From a virus, in IMG/VR virus record IMGVR_UViG_3300025132_000171, positions 1 through 31,571 of that record: a stretch of 31,571 nucleotides of DNA. One strand, given 5' to 3'. Below the pieces are notes generated by a model. That model was not told the origin of the DNA. It saw nothing but the letters and a program-made list of their open reading frames with translations, and did no database searches. Position numbers and translations under genes: made by a program. Below, piece by piece: positions 6,114 to 13,302 of the stretch (the first letter of the stretch is position 1; the number at the start of each line of letters is the position of its first letter).

Positions 6114-7852
6114 CATTCCAACACCCACGCAACACCATCGCGATAGCCAACAAATTCATCGCCAATGAGATTATCTGCCGCCCGCCGAAACGCGGTGGAC
6201 TTATGCTTGCTCTCGCCGCTCAGCACCTTAAACGCTTCGCTTTTCCATTGCTCTTCTGTGACAACCCGCACCCGGCCATCGGTCACCGACACCCCAGAAT
6301 CTATCAACGCACTGGTTAGTGCCTTCAGCACAGTCTTTTGCACCTTGCCGCTAGGCCGCCGCTTCCGTTTTTGTGTGGCAACTGACGCATCCATCACCAC
6401 GCACGACGACACCTCTTTGCCCCGCGTGTTTACGCCCAACGGCACCACATGCAACGAGAAGCCAAACGTGCCATCGATCTCAAGATCACGTTGCTTTGTC
6501 ACCGTAGCCACCGACCCATTGAGTCCACTGGCCACCTCGATCTCGGTGTCTGTGGCGGCACGCAGCGACGAATGTCCACGCGCACCTCGCGCCTCATCTT
6601 TGCCGGTGTGGTGTATGAGCATCACATGGGCGCGCGTCTCCGCCCGTATGCGGTCACAATTGCCAATCAGCGCGCCCATATCTTCCGACGAGTTTTCGTT
6701 GCCGCCAGCGATCACACGAGCCAGGGTATCCAGCACAACCATGCTGGCACCCTTGACCCTTGCCGTGTTTATGAGCCGCTCGACCGCCTCATCGTCATTG
6801 AGCAAATTGACCGACACCGGAATCACATGAAACGGCACCTTGCCCTCAATCTCATAATGAGACCTGAAGGCCGCCACCCTGTTGCGGATGCCATACGAGC
6901 CCTCAGCCGCTACATACAGCACCGGCCCCGCTTCAACCTCGCGGCCACGCCATTGCCAGCCAAGCGCAACGTGCAGCGCCAAGTCCGCCGCAAAAAAGGT
7001 TTTGCCCACGTTGCTGGCCCCGTACACGACGCTCATGCCGCCAGCAATCAGCACGCCCTCAACAAAGTCATCGGCACTGAGAACCGGCGTAATCTCATCG
7101 GCGTCCAGCGTGTTGTAAACAAAACTTGCGTCCAACTCCGCCGCATTAAACTCAGGGAAAGCGCGAACGGCCGCCAGTAAGTCGCCCTTGTCAGCATCCA
7201 ACCAATCGGACACATCGCTTTTGGCTGGCATGCCGTCGCACACGGGCGCCAGCACCACCGACCGGGCTATGCCTTCGAGCGCCGCACACGTTTTCTCGGC
7301 ACCACGGCGCCCCGCATCATCGTTGTCCGGTATAACAAACACATCTTTGTCGCGGAACCAGCGCAGCGCGCTTGGCTCCCAAGATGACTGCGCGCCGCCG
7401 CTTTTTGTTGTGGCAACCAGCCCCGCATCACAAAGGCGATCCGCATCCTTTTCGCCCTCAACCACGATGACGTAGTCGCTTGCTAACATAGCGGGCAGCC
7501 GGTACGGCAGCCGCTCTATCCCATCCATGCAGCCTTTGCCACGCCGCCATTGACCATCAACAAAGGCGCGCGGCTCAAAAAACTTGGGCATGTAGCGCAT
7601 CACCTCGTAACGCACCTCGCCATGCTCGTCGCAATATGTGTATCTGTTCACCACCATGCGCGCGACGTTGGGCGCCAGTTCTACCTTTGCATCCTCAAAG
7701 TGGCCGCCCTTCCACTCCTCAAAGTCAAACCACTCGCCCGTTTCAAGGTTGACCGATTTGCTGCCCTGGCGCCCAAAGCGCATCTCCACGCCTGACGACA
7801 GCGCCACATTGGGCTCGCCAAACAACTCACGGGCTTGCGCTTCAATTGTCAT
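6113..7852 (-). CDS. Toprim-primase/helicase (RepA-like AAA domain)
   Basis: A 579-residue replication protein. The toprim domain has the catalytic Glu in VVEGEKDADRL (about 130-140) and the metal-binding PDNDDAGRRG (175-183). The RecA/RepA-type ATPase follows: Walker A GASNVGKT (278-285), Walker B MVVLD (371-375) and HHTGKD (414-419). The C-terminal 100 residues may be a winged helix (S-T-A-F-R-R-A-A-D-N). There is no N-terminal zinc-finger primase domain, so priming ability is uncertain. With no DNA polymerase in the window, replication presumably uses host enzymes loaded by this protein. It is coupled to the preceding gene by ATGA. Confidence 0.9.
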   Translation of the reverse strand: MTIEAQARELFGEPNVALSSGVEMRFGRQGSKSVNLETGEWFDFEEWKGGHFEDAKVELAPNVARMVVNRYTYCDEHGEVRYEVMRYMPKFFEPRAFVDGQWRRGKGCMDGIERLPYRLPAMLASDYVIVVEGEKDADRLCDAGLVATTKSGGAQSSWEPSALRWFRDKDVFVIPDNDDAGRRGAEKTCAALEGIARSVVLAPVCDGMPAKSDVSDWLDADKGDLLAAVRAFPEFNAAELDASFVYNTLDADEITPVLSADDFVEGVLIAGGMSVVYGASNVGKTFFAADLALHVALGWQWRGREVEAGPVLYVAAEGSYGIRNRVAAFRSHYEIEGKVPFHVIPVSVNLLNDDEAVERLINTARVKGASMVVLDTLARVIAGGNENSSEDMGALIGNCDRIRAETRAHVMLIHHTGKDEARGARGHSSLRAATDTEIEVASGLNGSVATVTKQRDLEIDGTFGFSLHVVPLGVNTRGKEVSSCVVMDASVATQKRKRRPSGKVQKTVLKALTSALIDSGVSVTDGRVRVVTEEQWKSEAFKVLSGESKHKSTAFRRAADNLIGDEFVGYRDGVAWVLE

Positions 7853-8463
7853 GTGTGAGCTTCCGCGACTGCCATAGAAAATCCACGCGGCGTGCGCGAC
7901 CTAAACGCCGCACGCGCCGCGCCCGGCGGCGCTTTGTGAATCCGGTCGTCAGGCTCTACGTCATCCGGGTGCAAGGGTGGCGGCATGCTAAAGCCGTTGC
8001 CGGTCCAAAGGCAGGTCCGTTTTGTGTAAGCGTCCTCGCACGCAAGGCCGCAATACTGCCACGGGTGAAAGGTGTGGTCTGGCTTCCTCCAGTATGTGCT
8101 TATAGTGCTGACCGGGTTTTCAATGAAATACGGCGCGCCAAAATATTCGGCCCAGAATACCGCGCGCTCAAATAACTCGACGCTTTGCGCCAGTGCGCCA
8201 AGGCCCTTGCCCTGAAACCAGCGCGCGCCGCTCACGGCTAAGTGATCGCAGGGCGGAAACGCCGCGAGAAACCCGACCCCATCCTCAATCACATGACGCG
8301 GCGGAATCCAGTTGCGCAAGTCTGCGCGCACAAATGTGATGCCGTCGCGTTCACCGGCCTCGGCGTCAAGATCAACGCACATGGCGCGGTGTCCGCGCTT
8401 TACAAATTCGCTGGCAAGCACGCCTGATTCTTCAAACAAACCAATGTACCACTTCACGCTCAT
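7849..8463 (-). CDS. Cytosine-C5 DNA methyltransferase-like protein
   Basis: A 204-residue protein with a shortened C5-methylase fold. It has a cofactor-binding start (G-L-F-E-E-S-G-V-L, then V-D-L-D-A), the catalytic FPPC motif with Cys72, and an ENPV motif (115-118) in the place of the usual ENV. This form is common in phages. A target-recognition domain is reduced or absent. Likely roles are modification of phage DNA against host restriction or at a specific site. No partner endonuclease is nearby. The ATG is preceded by the end of the 8465 gene with no gap, and the stop overlaps the helicase start. Confidence 0.7.
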   Translation of the reverse strand: MSVKWYIGLFEESGVLASEFVKRGHRAMCVDLDAEAGERDGITFVRADLRNWIPPRHVIEDGVGFLAAFPPCDHLAVSGARWFQGKGLGALAQSVELFERAVFWAEYFGAPYFIENPVSTISTYWRKPDHTFHPWQYCGLACEDAYTKRTCLWTGNGFSMPPPLHPDDVEPDDRIHKAPPGAARAAFRSRTPRGFSMAVAEAHT

Positions 8464-8464
8464 T

Positions 8465-8818
8465 TCAGCGGCCCGTTTTAAATTGGTCGTTGCCCTTGAT
8501 GGCGTGTTTGAGAGTATTTTGCCAAGTTCCGCGCTTAGTCACTAAAGCGCGCGCTTCTTCTCTTGTGAGGCCTACGCTTAACAAACTCTCATTTATATCC
8601 ACGCCCCATCTTTGTTTGCGCTTTTCGTAAATAAGTTCGGGGTGTATGCGAGGTCCGTATTTTGGCAAATGGGTGCAATTATTTTCTACCAGCAACTCGT
8701 TGCCATTCTTATCTCGCATCAAAATGTAGCTTAGGTAATCGGGTGAGGGGCAAGTGATGCCCTGTGCGTTGTGCGCTTTTTTTCGTTTTTTAAAAAATGC
8801 AACCAACATCCTGAACAT
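8465..8818 (-). CDS. Unknown protein (117 aa) of the replication operon
   Basis: Begins M-F-R-M-L-V-A-F-F then a Lys-rich stretch, so the first residues may touch the membrane or form an amphipathic helix. The rest is mixed, with L-T-R-E-E-A-R-A-L-V-T near the end. The ATG at 8818 is preferred over a longer frame because GGGAG lies upstream (about nine bases), in the gap after the preceding gene's stop. I do not recognise a family. It lies between a zinc-finger protein and the methylase-like gene. Confidence 0.55.
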   Translation of the reverse strand: MFRMLVAFFKKRKKAHNAQGITCPSPDYLSYILMRDKNGNELLVENNCTHLPKYGPRIHPELIYEKRKQRWGVDINESLLSVGLTREEARALVTKRGTWQNTLKHAIKGNDQFKTGR

Positions 8819-8831
8819 TTTGTGTGTCTCC

Positions 8832-9215
8832 CTAACGTAGCGGCGGCAATCCAAAGGGGTCTTCTATGCTCCGCTCAAACTCCGCTTCAATCTTGCGGTC
8901 AAAGTCTGGCCGCACCTCATGCAACCGACCGACAATGGCTTGTAAAAACGTGAGCCACTCATCCTTACTCATCGCAGCCAAGTCCGACTTGCCCAAGCTG
9001 TCCAAGTACTCGCCGCCCGCACTGCCGCATTGCAACAGCATCTCATTCTCTAATGGCAACCAATCCGTCATCTTGTGTGTCTCCCAAAAGTCACGGCAAC
9101 GCCGTGAGCAAAACCAAACATCGTCACCAGCACGCCCGATAAGCCGCCAGCTAAAACCCCAACCACGGGTCCGCCGAAAGCACACCGGGCAAAGCCGCGC
9201 GCTACTCGGGGTCAA
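8832..9215 (-). CDS. DUF6511-like zinc-finger protein
   Basis: A 127-residue protein with C-P-V-C near residue 9 and C-S-R-R-C near residue 36. This is followed by the L-E-N-E-M ... G-E-Y-L-D-S-L-G pattern of DUF6511 phage proteins (from memory). The four cysteines probably hold zinc; function is unknown. The start is a TTG overlapping the end of the preceding gene by 14 bases. No ATG occurs before the second zinc-binding pair, so TTG is required to keep the domain. Confidence 0.65.
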   Translation of the reverse strand: MTPSSARLCPVCFRRTRGWGFSWRLIGRAGDDVWFCSRRCRDFWETHKMTDWLPLENEMLLQCGSAGGEYLDSLGKSDLAAMSKDEWLTFLQAIVGRLHEVRPDFDRKIEAEFERSIEDPFGLPPLR

Positions 9216-9486
9216 TGTCCCGCAGCAAAACTTTTGTGACCTCGCCGTAGTCGTAAAATTCTGAAAGGCGGTCGCCTAGCTCCGCTTTTACCTTTTCGGT
9301 GTTCAACCTTTTTGACGGCGTAGTCTGCACAATCGCTTCAACGAACGCGCCTCTCTCGCCGCCGCGCTGTTTCACCAACTCCGCGATCTCTTTCTCACGC
9401 GCCTTTAGAACCCTGATCTTGTCCCGCACCTCGTCCAACTGGTCGGGCAACGGCAAGTTTGTGTCTTTCGACTCCTCAAAAATCAT
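9202..9486 (-). CDS. Small coiled-coil protein next to the exonuclease
   Basis: A 94-residue protein. Residues about 15-45 are charged and helical (L-D-E-V-R-D-K-I-R-V-L-K-A-R-E-K-E-I). A conserved-looking R-L-N-T-E-K-V-K-A-E-L-G segment follows. Proteins of this build often sit beside phage exonuclease and annealing genes, but I cannot name the family. The ATG at 9486 is chosen because AGGAGG lies six bases upstream; a longer frame has no such site. Confidence 0.6.
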   Translation of the reverse strand: MIFEESKDTNLPLPDQLDEVRDKIRVLKAREKEIAELVKQRGGERGAFVEAIVQTTPSKRLNTEKVKAELGDRLSEFYDYGEVTKVLLRDIDPE

Positions 9487-9703
9487 AGTCCACCTCCTCA
9501 ATTACCAACTCACAACCAAGCTCACGCAGAACCGCTTCGAGCGTGTCGATGCCCGTCATGCAGTTACCGTGTTCAATGTTGAGAATTGTGCCTTCAGCCA
9601 CGCCGCTTCTCTCAGCTAACTCACGCCGAGACCACCGCTTCTGCGACCGCCGTTGCCACACGCCTCGGGCTACCCAACTGCCACTGTGAATTTTACGCGC
9701 CAT
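9476..9703 (-). CDS. XRE-family helix-turn-helix regulator (75 aa)
   Basis: A compact Cro/C1-type DNA-binding domain: W-S-R-R-E-L-A-E-R-S-G-V-A-E-G-T-I-L-N-I-E-H-G, then T-L-E-A-V-L-R-E-L-G. The ATG at 9703 overlaps the end of the exonuclease gene, has GAGGAG upstream and removes an unlikely eight-residue extension. It ends 11 bases inside the next gene. Lying within the replication operon and away from the switch region, it may regulate host genes or dampen early transcription. No binding site can be assigned. Confidence 0.75.
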   Translation of the reverse strand: MARKIHSGSWVARGVWQRRSQKRWSRRELAERSGVAEGTILNIEHGNCMTGIDTLEAVLRELGCELVIEEVDYDF

Positions 9704-10649
9704 TATCAACCCACTCCTCATCACCATGCCGATAACTCACGGTATTGGTGGCGTCATCAACGCCCACCACCTCACCCGTCACAAAAGCCGGTCGGTAGCG
9801 TTGCTGCTCACAACCAGCTTGTTGTTCTGAAAAGCTCAAAAGCCTATCGTAAAAACGACATCGCCACGCGCCATCATCGACCGGCTCACTCCAAACGCAT
9901 GTGCGGCAATTGCGTACTGGCGTGGCGCCCATATGGCACACCTCGCGAAACTCGCAAAAGCGACAAAGCCAATAGTCACGATTTTCACTAATGCGGTCGG
10001 GCAGCCGGTCGCGCTCAAAAATAATTTGGCGCGCACGTTCTACATAAAACTCGGCGGCCTCACGACTGAACTCTGTGCGGCAGCTTGCCCAACGACGACC
10101 GCCTGCACTGGCGACCACCATGTAGCCGCGCTTGCGTCCTCTGTACATCATGTAAAGTTGATGCTGCGCGTAATACGTCTCATTCCACTCGCGCAGCACG
10201 GACTTTTCGCCGACCTTGGCTTTGAGCTTTAAAAACTCGGCAAACTTTTTGTCACCCGAACACTTAATCTCAAGCACATGAGGCGTTGCAGGCGCTTGAT
10301 AGATGCCAAACACCTCGCCATCCAAATGCCCAAGAAAATGTCCCTTGTGATCGCTTACCTCAATCTGGCGTCCAGTGTCGGGATCGCGGTCTATAACCGT
10401 AACGCCGTTCGCCATGCGCAACCGCTCAACAACCAAATCCTCAGTGCGGTGGCCATCGGCAAACATCTTCAGCGTGTTCGCGTTAAAGGGCTCACCGCCG
10501 ACAATACTGTGCCGGTAGGCCGCTTTGCGCCCGCAGTCGCCAATGTATGAGACACCCAAATATTGACGCGCCTCACGCGCGTTTTCCCTTTCCTCAAGCG
10601 CCTTGTCAGCGGCCTCAAGCGTTGGGTCTTCTATTGTCAAATCAACCAT
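9693..10649 (-). CDS. PD-(D/E)XK exonuclease, Cas4/AddB-like with iron-sulfur cysteines
   Basis: A 318-residue nuclease. Active-site residues are D110 in GHLDG, E127 and K129 in LEIKC, and Q162 in the Y-A-Q-H-Q-L motif. C38 plus C229, C232 and C238 (CxxC, then five residues, then C) fit the four-cysteine [4Fe-4S] arrangement of AddB and Cas4 nucleases. A further cluster (C248, C251, C264) adds a probable second metal-binding segment. It probably resects DNA ends for the annealing proteins encoded just upstream. Its start is preceded by a G6 Shine-Dalgarno that lies inside an alternative hairpin (10653-10691). Confidence 0.85.
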   Translation of the reverse strand: MVDLTIEDPTLEAADKALEERENAREARQYLGVSYIGDCGRKAAYRHSIVGGEPFNANTLKMFADGHRTEDLVVERLRMANGVTVIDRDPDTGRQIEVSDHKGHFLGHLDGEVFGIYQAPATPHVLEIKCSGDKKFAEFLKLKAKVGEKSVLREWNETYYAQHQLYMMYRGRKRGYMVVASAGGRRWASCRTEFSREAAEFYVERARQIIFERDRLPDRISENRDYWLCRFCEFREVCHMGATPVRNCRTCVWSEPVDDGAWRCRFYDRLLSFSEQQAGCEQQRYRPAFVTGEVVGVDDATNTVSYRHGDEEWVDNGA

Positions 10650-10652
10650 AAT

Positions 10653-10691
10653 CCCCCCTTAAAAAAGGGGGGCGGGCCGAAACCCGCCCCC
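10653..10691 (-). terminator. Intrinsic terminator that can alternatively hide the next gene's ribosome site
   Basis: On the minus strand GGGGGCGGG (10691-10683), loop TTTCGG, CCCGCCCCCC, then six T: a strong terminator. The same C6 can instead pair with G6 at 10658-10653, which is the Shine-Dalgarno sequence of the exonuclease gene, across an 8-base loop. The two hairpins exclude each other because they share one arm. Confidence 0.75.
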
Positions 10692-10695
10692 AGTT

Positions 10696-11214
10696 TTAAG
10701 CCCGCCAGGGAGGGGAAGCGGGCTGCGGGGAAACTGGTGCCGCTGGCATCTGGCCGCTTTGCTCAAGCACTTCGCCAACCGTGGGCGGCAAGGGTGCTTG
10801 CGCGGCTTGCGCTGCCGCTGGCGCAGGGGCAGAGCCAACCGGCATGTACCGGGTAATTACGTTTTTGTCGGAGTAGCCGTTGGTTCCCGCTTCAACATCC
10901 ACGCGCACCATCAACGGCTGCAAAAGCATCTCCGCGCTGTCGGCAATGTTGGGCTTGCCGAGCGCGCGGGCGATCTCAGCCAACGTGCCGTTGGCAATCT
11001 CAACGGCTTTAGGGTTACTGTTCCAAAGGTTTAAGCGATCCCAAACCGAACCGGCGCCCTCGATCTTTACTTGTAATTCTAGGTAGTTGTTGCCGGGTGT
11101 GGACTTCGACTCCTTTACCTCTTCCGCAACAATCTCAGCCCTGTACTCGCCGGGTTGAATTAGATCAAAACCACCCGAGTTCGCATTGATATCAATCTGT
11201 GGTAACGCAACCAT
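10696..11214 (-). CDS. DUF669 protein (single-strand DNA-handling partner)
   Basis: A 172-residue protein of the DUF669 type: G-E-Y-R-A-E-I-V-A-E-E-V-K-E-S-K, then N-Y-L-E-L-Q-V-K-I, then D-R-L-N-L-W-N. The family is found with phage recombination genes and is thought to act with single-stranded DNA. The last 40 residues are Ala/Pro/Gln-rich and disordered, like the tails of single-strand-binding proteins. The ATG at 11214 overlaps the ATPase stop (TGATG) with GGAGG upstream. It is followed by the terminator at 10653-10691. Confidence 0.75.
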   Translation of the reverse strand: MVALPQIDINANSGGFDLIQPGEYRAEIVAEEVKESKSTPGNNYLELQVKIEGAGSVWDRLNLWNSNPKAVEIANGTLAEIARALGKPNIADSAEMLLQPLMVRVDVEAGTNGYSDKNVITRYMPVGSAPAPAAAQAAQAPLPPTVGEVLEQSGQMPAAPVSPQPASPPWRA

Positions 11215-11966
11215 CAGGCCGCCTCCTCTTTGCTGTAGATTTCTTGAACAAGCGCATCCCAACTGAGCGGTAGCTCGTCAGGAATTGGATATCGGCTTTT
11301 CGCCACGTATGAAGGTCGTTCAGCGGTGCGCAGAACGCGCTCACCTGAGCCAACAGCGCGCGTTATTTTGCGCCCAAAGCCGCCGTCGATTTGCTTTGTA
11401 GAGGTTCTATAAGTTGCGAAACCAATTAAATCGCTGGCCTCCATGCAAACGTCTGCTGCGCTGGCATGCAATTTAATCTGATAACGGTCATAGGGTTCCG
11501 CGCTTGGGTCTTCAAACTTTTTGACCTGCGAGTGCGCCAACATGACCACCGCCATGTTTTTGTGTTTGCGCAAGTGGTTGAGGCCATCCAAGAACGACCG
11601 CCAAAAGTCTTTTGCAAATTTGTATCCTTTGGCGAAAGGTATCTCCTCAATGCTGTTGACTTTTTGTGTGGCGCAAACCCGCTGCCATATCAGCGGCTCC
11701 AGCCAATCAAGAGAGTCAATAACGACCGTTTCATATTCATGCTGCTCGTTAGCAAGTGCGCCAATCGCGTTCTCAACCTCGTCGTAACTGGCCGCTAGTG
11801 GAAACCTCGCGGCTCCAACCACATCGGCGCCGTCTTCTGTTTGTATAAAAATTGGCGCTGGCGCACTGGCGCCAAAAGTTGACTTGCCGACACCGGCTGG
11901 CCCGTACAACAAAACTCTAGGCGGTGCCGTTGAGGCACCCGTAATGATCGATGATAAACTACTCAT
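11214..11966 (-). CDS. Sak4-like RecA-fold ATPase (AAA_24)
   Basis: A 250-residue ATPase with Walker A GPAGVGKST (22-30), Walker B TVVIDS (80-85) and a conserved V-V-M-L-A-H-S-Q segment near residue 150. This is the pattern of phage nucleotide-binding proteins of the AAA_24/Sak4 type, which promote single-strand annealing. It lies between a resolvase-like nuclease and the DUF669 gene, with the exonuclease after them, so the four probably form the phage recombination module. The start overlaps the preceding stop (ATGA). Confidence 0.85.
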   Translation of the reverse strand: MSSLSSIITGASTAPPRVLLYGPAGVGKSTFGASAPAPIFIQTEDGADVVGAARFPLAASYDEVENAIGALANEQHEYETVVIDSLDWLEPLIWQRVCATQKVNSIEEIPFAKGYKFAKDFWRSFLDGLNHLRKHKNMAVVMLAHSQVKKFEDPSAEPYDRYQIKLHASAADVCMEASDLIGFATYRTSTKQIDGGFGRKITRAVGSGERVLRTAERPSYVAKSRYPIPDELPLSWDALVQEIYSKEEAA

Positions 11967-12289
11967 CGTTGAAGCTCTCCCTTCAAAAGTTGGGCAAAGA
12001 GTTGATCTTTAAGTACCCAGAGCCGCTCTTTGCGGTCGGCCCGGACGACAACGACATCGCTGTCATCCTGTTCAAACGCTGAATAAATTACGGAGAAGCC
12101 GTTTTTGCGGCGCTTCGCCTCTACCCTGAGACCGTCGAGCACAATGTCCCCGCTAAACTCATCGCCAAGCTGTTCCTTGTAAGCGCCAGAGCCAAAGATG
12201 CGGCGGCAGTCAAAGCCCTGCTCTTCAGCCCACACCACCACCTCGCGCTCGAGTTCGTAGCCGCGCTGTTTGTTGCGCCGCCCGGTCAC
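11963..12289 (-). CDS. PD-(D/E)XK endonuclease, Holliday-junction-resolvase-like
   Basis: A 108-residue nuclease with E13 in the first helix (R-G-Y-E-L-E-R-E-V), D48 in FSGDIVLD, and E57 and K59 in VEAKRR. This is the layout of archaeal Hjc-like and phage resolvase-like PD-(D/E)XK enzymes. It would cleave branched DNA made during recombination or before packaging. The start is GTG overlapping the stop of the Cro-like gene (GTGA). Confidence 0.75.
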   Translation of the reverse strand: MTGRRNKQRGYELEREVVVWAEEQGFDCRRIFGSGAYKEQLGDEFSGDIVLDGLRVEAKRRKNGFSVIYSAFEQDDSDVVVVRADRKERLWVLKDQLFAQLLKGELQR

Positions 12290-12495
12290 GTTGCCCTTGC
12301 CATCTCATAAGCGCGCTGCAAATCAGTCACGGTCACCATGCCCTCGGTCAATTGAAAGATGCGCTGCGTCATCCGCGCGCTTGGGCGGTGCCGACCGTGA
12401 TACCAAAGCGTTATGGTGGTGGGGCTTGTATCAAGGAGCGCGGCTGCTTCCGCCCGCGTCATACCCCTATTATCTAACCATTCGTTGAAAAGCAT
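12286..12495 (-). CDS. Cro-like regulator, first gene of the leftward operon
   Basis: A 69-residue protein, nearly all helix-turn-helix: G-M-T-R-A-E-A-A-A-L-L-D-T-S-P-T-T-I-T-L-W-Y-H-G. It is transcribed divergently from the repressor gene across the operator region, which is the classical position of cro. The ATG at 12495 is preferred to a TTG five codons upstream. It probably shuts off the repressor promoter during lytic growth. Its likely binding sites are the CTTAC-containing elements at 12507-12541. Confidence 0.75.
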   Translation of the reverse strand: MLFNEWLDNRGMTRAEAAALLDTSPTTITLWYHGRHRPSARMTQRIFQLTEGMVTVTDLQRAYEMARAT

Positions 12496-12506
12496 AATTG
12501 CCGTTC

Positions 12507-12554
12507 GCAAGTTTTACTTACGTTTGCTTACGCCATGTAAGATAAACTTGTCAA
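12507..12554 (-). promoter_or_regulatory. Leftward early promoter region with operators
   Basis: TTGACA at 12554-12549 on the minus strand is a perfect -35 element; the -10 (TAAGCA at 12530-12525 or GTAAGC) is weak. Operator-like elements follow: CTTACGCCATGTAAG (12527-12541) and GCAAGTTTTACTTAC (12507-12521). They would cover the -10 and start region, as expected for repression of the replication operon. Confidence 0.6.
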
Positions 12555-12576
12555 CCAGTAAAAATCAGCAGATAAT
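12548..12576 (+). promoter_or_regulatory. Repressor maintenance promoter
   Basis: TTGTCA (12548-12553), 17 bases, GATAAT (12571-12576): each hexamer matches consensus at five of six positions. It points to the repressor gene 49 bases further on. Its -35 box coincides with the -35 box of the leftward promoter on the other strand. Confidence 0.7.
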
Positions 12577-12624
12577 AAAATTACGGAAAGACGCGGAAAA
12601 CCGCGCGCCGTAGGGAGCTAAGGC

Positions 12625-13233
12625 ATGAGACAGAATCGCATAAAGATTCTGTGCGCCGAACACAATTTACCCGTCGCACAGTTGGCAGAGAGAATCGGGA
12701 TGCAGCCCGCCGCTCTCCGTCGCTATACAAGACAAGAGGCACAGCCGCGCCTTGAGCTTGCGCAAACAATCGCAGCCACACTTGGTGTTAGTGTTGATGA
12801 TGTCTTGGGTGTGAAAATTGGCACGGAGCCAACACAAGCACCGGCACGCCGCATGCCTTTATATGGCGCAGTGCAAGGCGGGATTGGCCATGAGATCACC
12901 GACGTCACTGATCCCATTGACTCAATAGACACGCCATCCTGGCTCGCAAGCGTGCCAGATTCTTACGCCGTTTTTGTGACAGGCAACTCAATGGAGCCCC
13001 GATTCAGAGCGCGCGAAATTATCTATGTGCATCCTCATCGCCCGTATAGAGAAGGCGATTATGTGGTTGTGCAGTTACAAGCGAATGGCCGCACCCACGC
13101 CATTGTTAAGCAGTTTGTTGAGATGACCGACGACGAAGTTATCTTGAAACAACACAACCCCGGCAAAGAATTGCGTCACCCGCGCAGCACAGTCGCCGCA
13201 ATACATTTGGTCGTTGGGAGTTATTTTTCGTAA
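12625..13233 (+). CDS. CI-like repressor with S24 peptidase domain
   Basis: A 202-residue lysogeny repressor. The N-terminal 65 residues form an XRE-type helix-turn-helix (L-A-E-R-I-G-M-Q-P-A-A-L-R-R-Y). The C-terminal LexA/S24 domain has the Ser-Lys pair S122 (GNSMEP) and K162 (AIVKQF). The segment where an Ala-Gly cleavage site is usual reads Y-G-A-V-Q-G-G, so the candidate scissile bond is Gly85-Gly86. RecA-stimulated self-cleavage may therefore be slow or absent. The ATG follows TAGGGAG. It probably binds the CTTAC palindromes at 12527 and 13242. Confidence 0.9.
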   Translation: MRQNRIKILCAEHNLPVAQLAERIGMQPAALRRYTRQEAQPRLELAQTIAATLGVSVDDVLGVKIGTEPTQAPARRMPLYGAVQGGIGHEITDVTDPIDSIDTPSWLASVPDSYAVFVTGNSMEPRFRAREIIYVHPHRPYREGDYVVVQLQANGRTHAIVKQFVEMTDDEVILKQHNPGKELRHPRSTVAAIHLVVGSYFS

Positions 13234-13239
13234 TTATTA

Positions 13240-13269
13240 TTGACTTACGTTTCGTAAGTCCCTTATTGT
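13240..13269 (+). promoter_or_regulatory. Promoter of the plus-strand operon with a perfect operator
   Basis: TTGACT (13240-13245), 18 bases, TATTGT (13264-13269). The spacer and -35 contain GACTTACGTTTCGTAAGTC (13242-13260), a perfect 19-bp palindrome with a TTT centre. It lies just after the repressor gene and before the membrane-peptide gene, so the repressor probably silences the operon 13303-15122 in the lysogen. Confidence 0.7.
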
Positions 13270-13302
13270 CCCCTCCAGTGCCTTACAACGCTGGAGAGAG
13301 CA

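Noticed and set aside
6165-7180. Two long plus-strand frames (221 and 243 codons)
   Set aside because: Both are shadows of the toprim-helicase gene, whose catalytic motifs cover the same bases.
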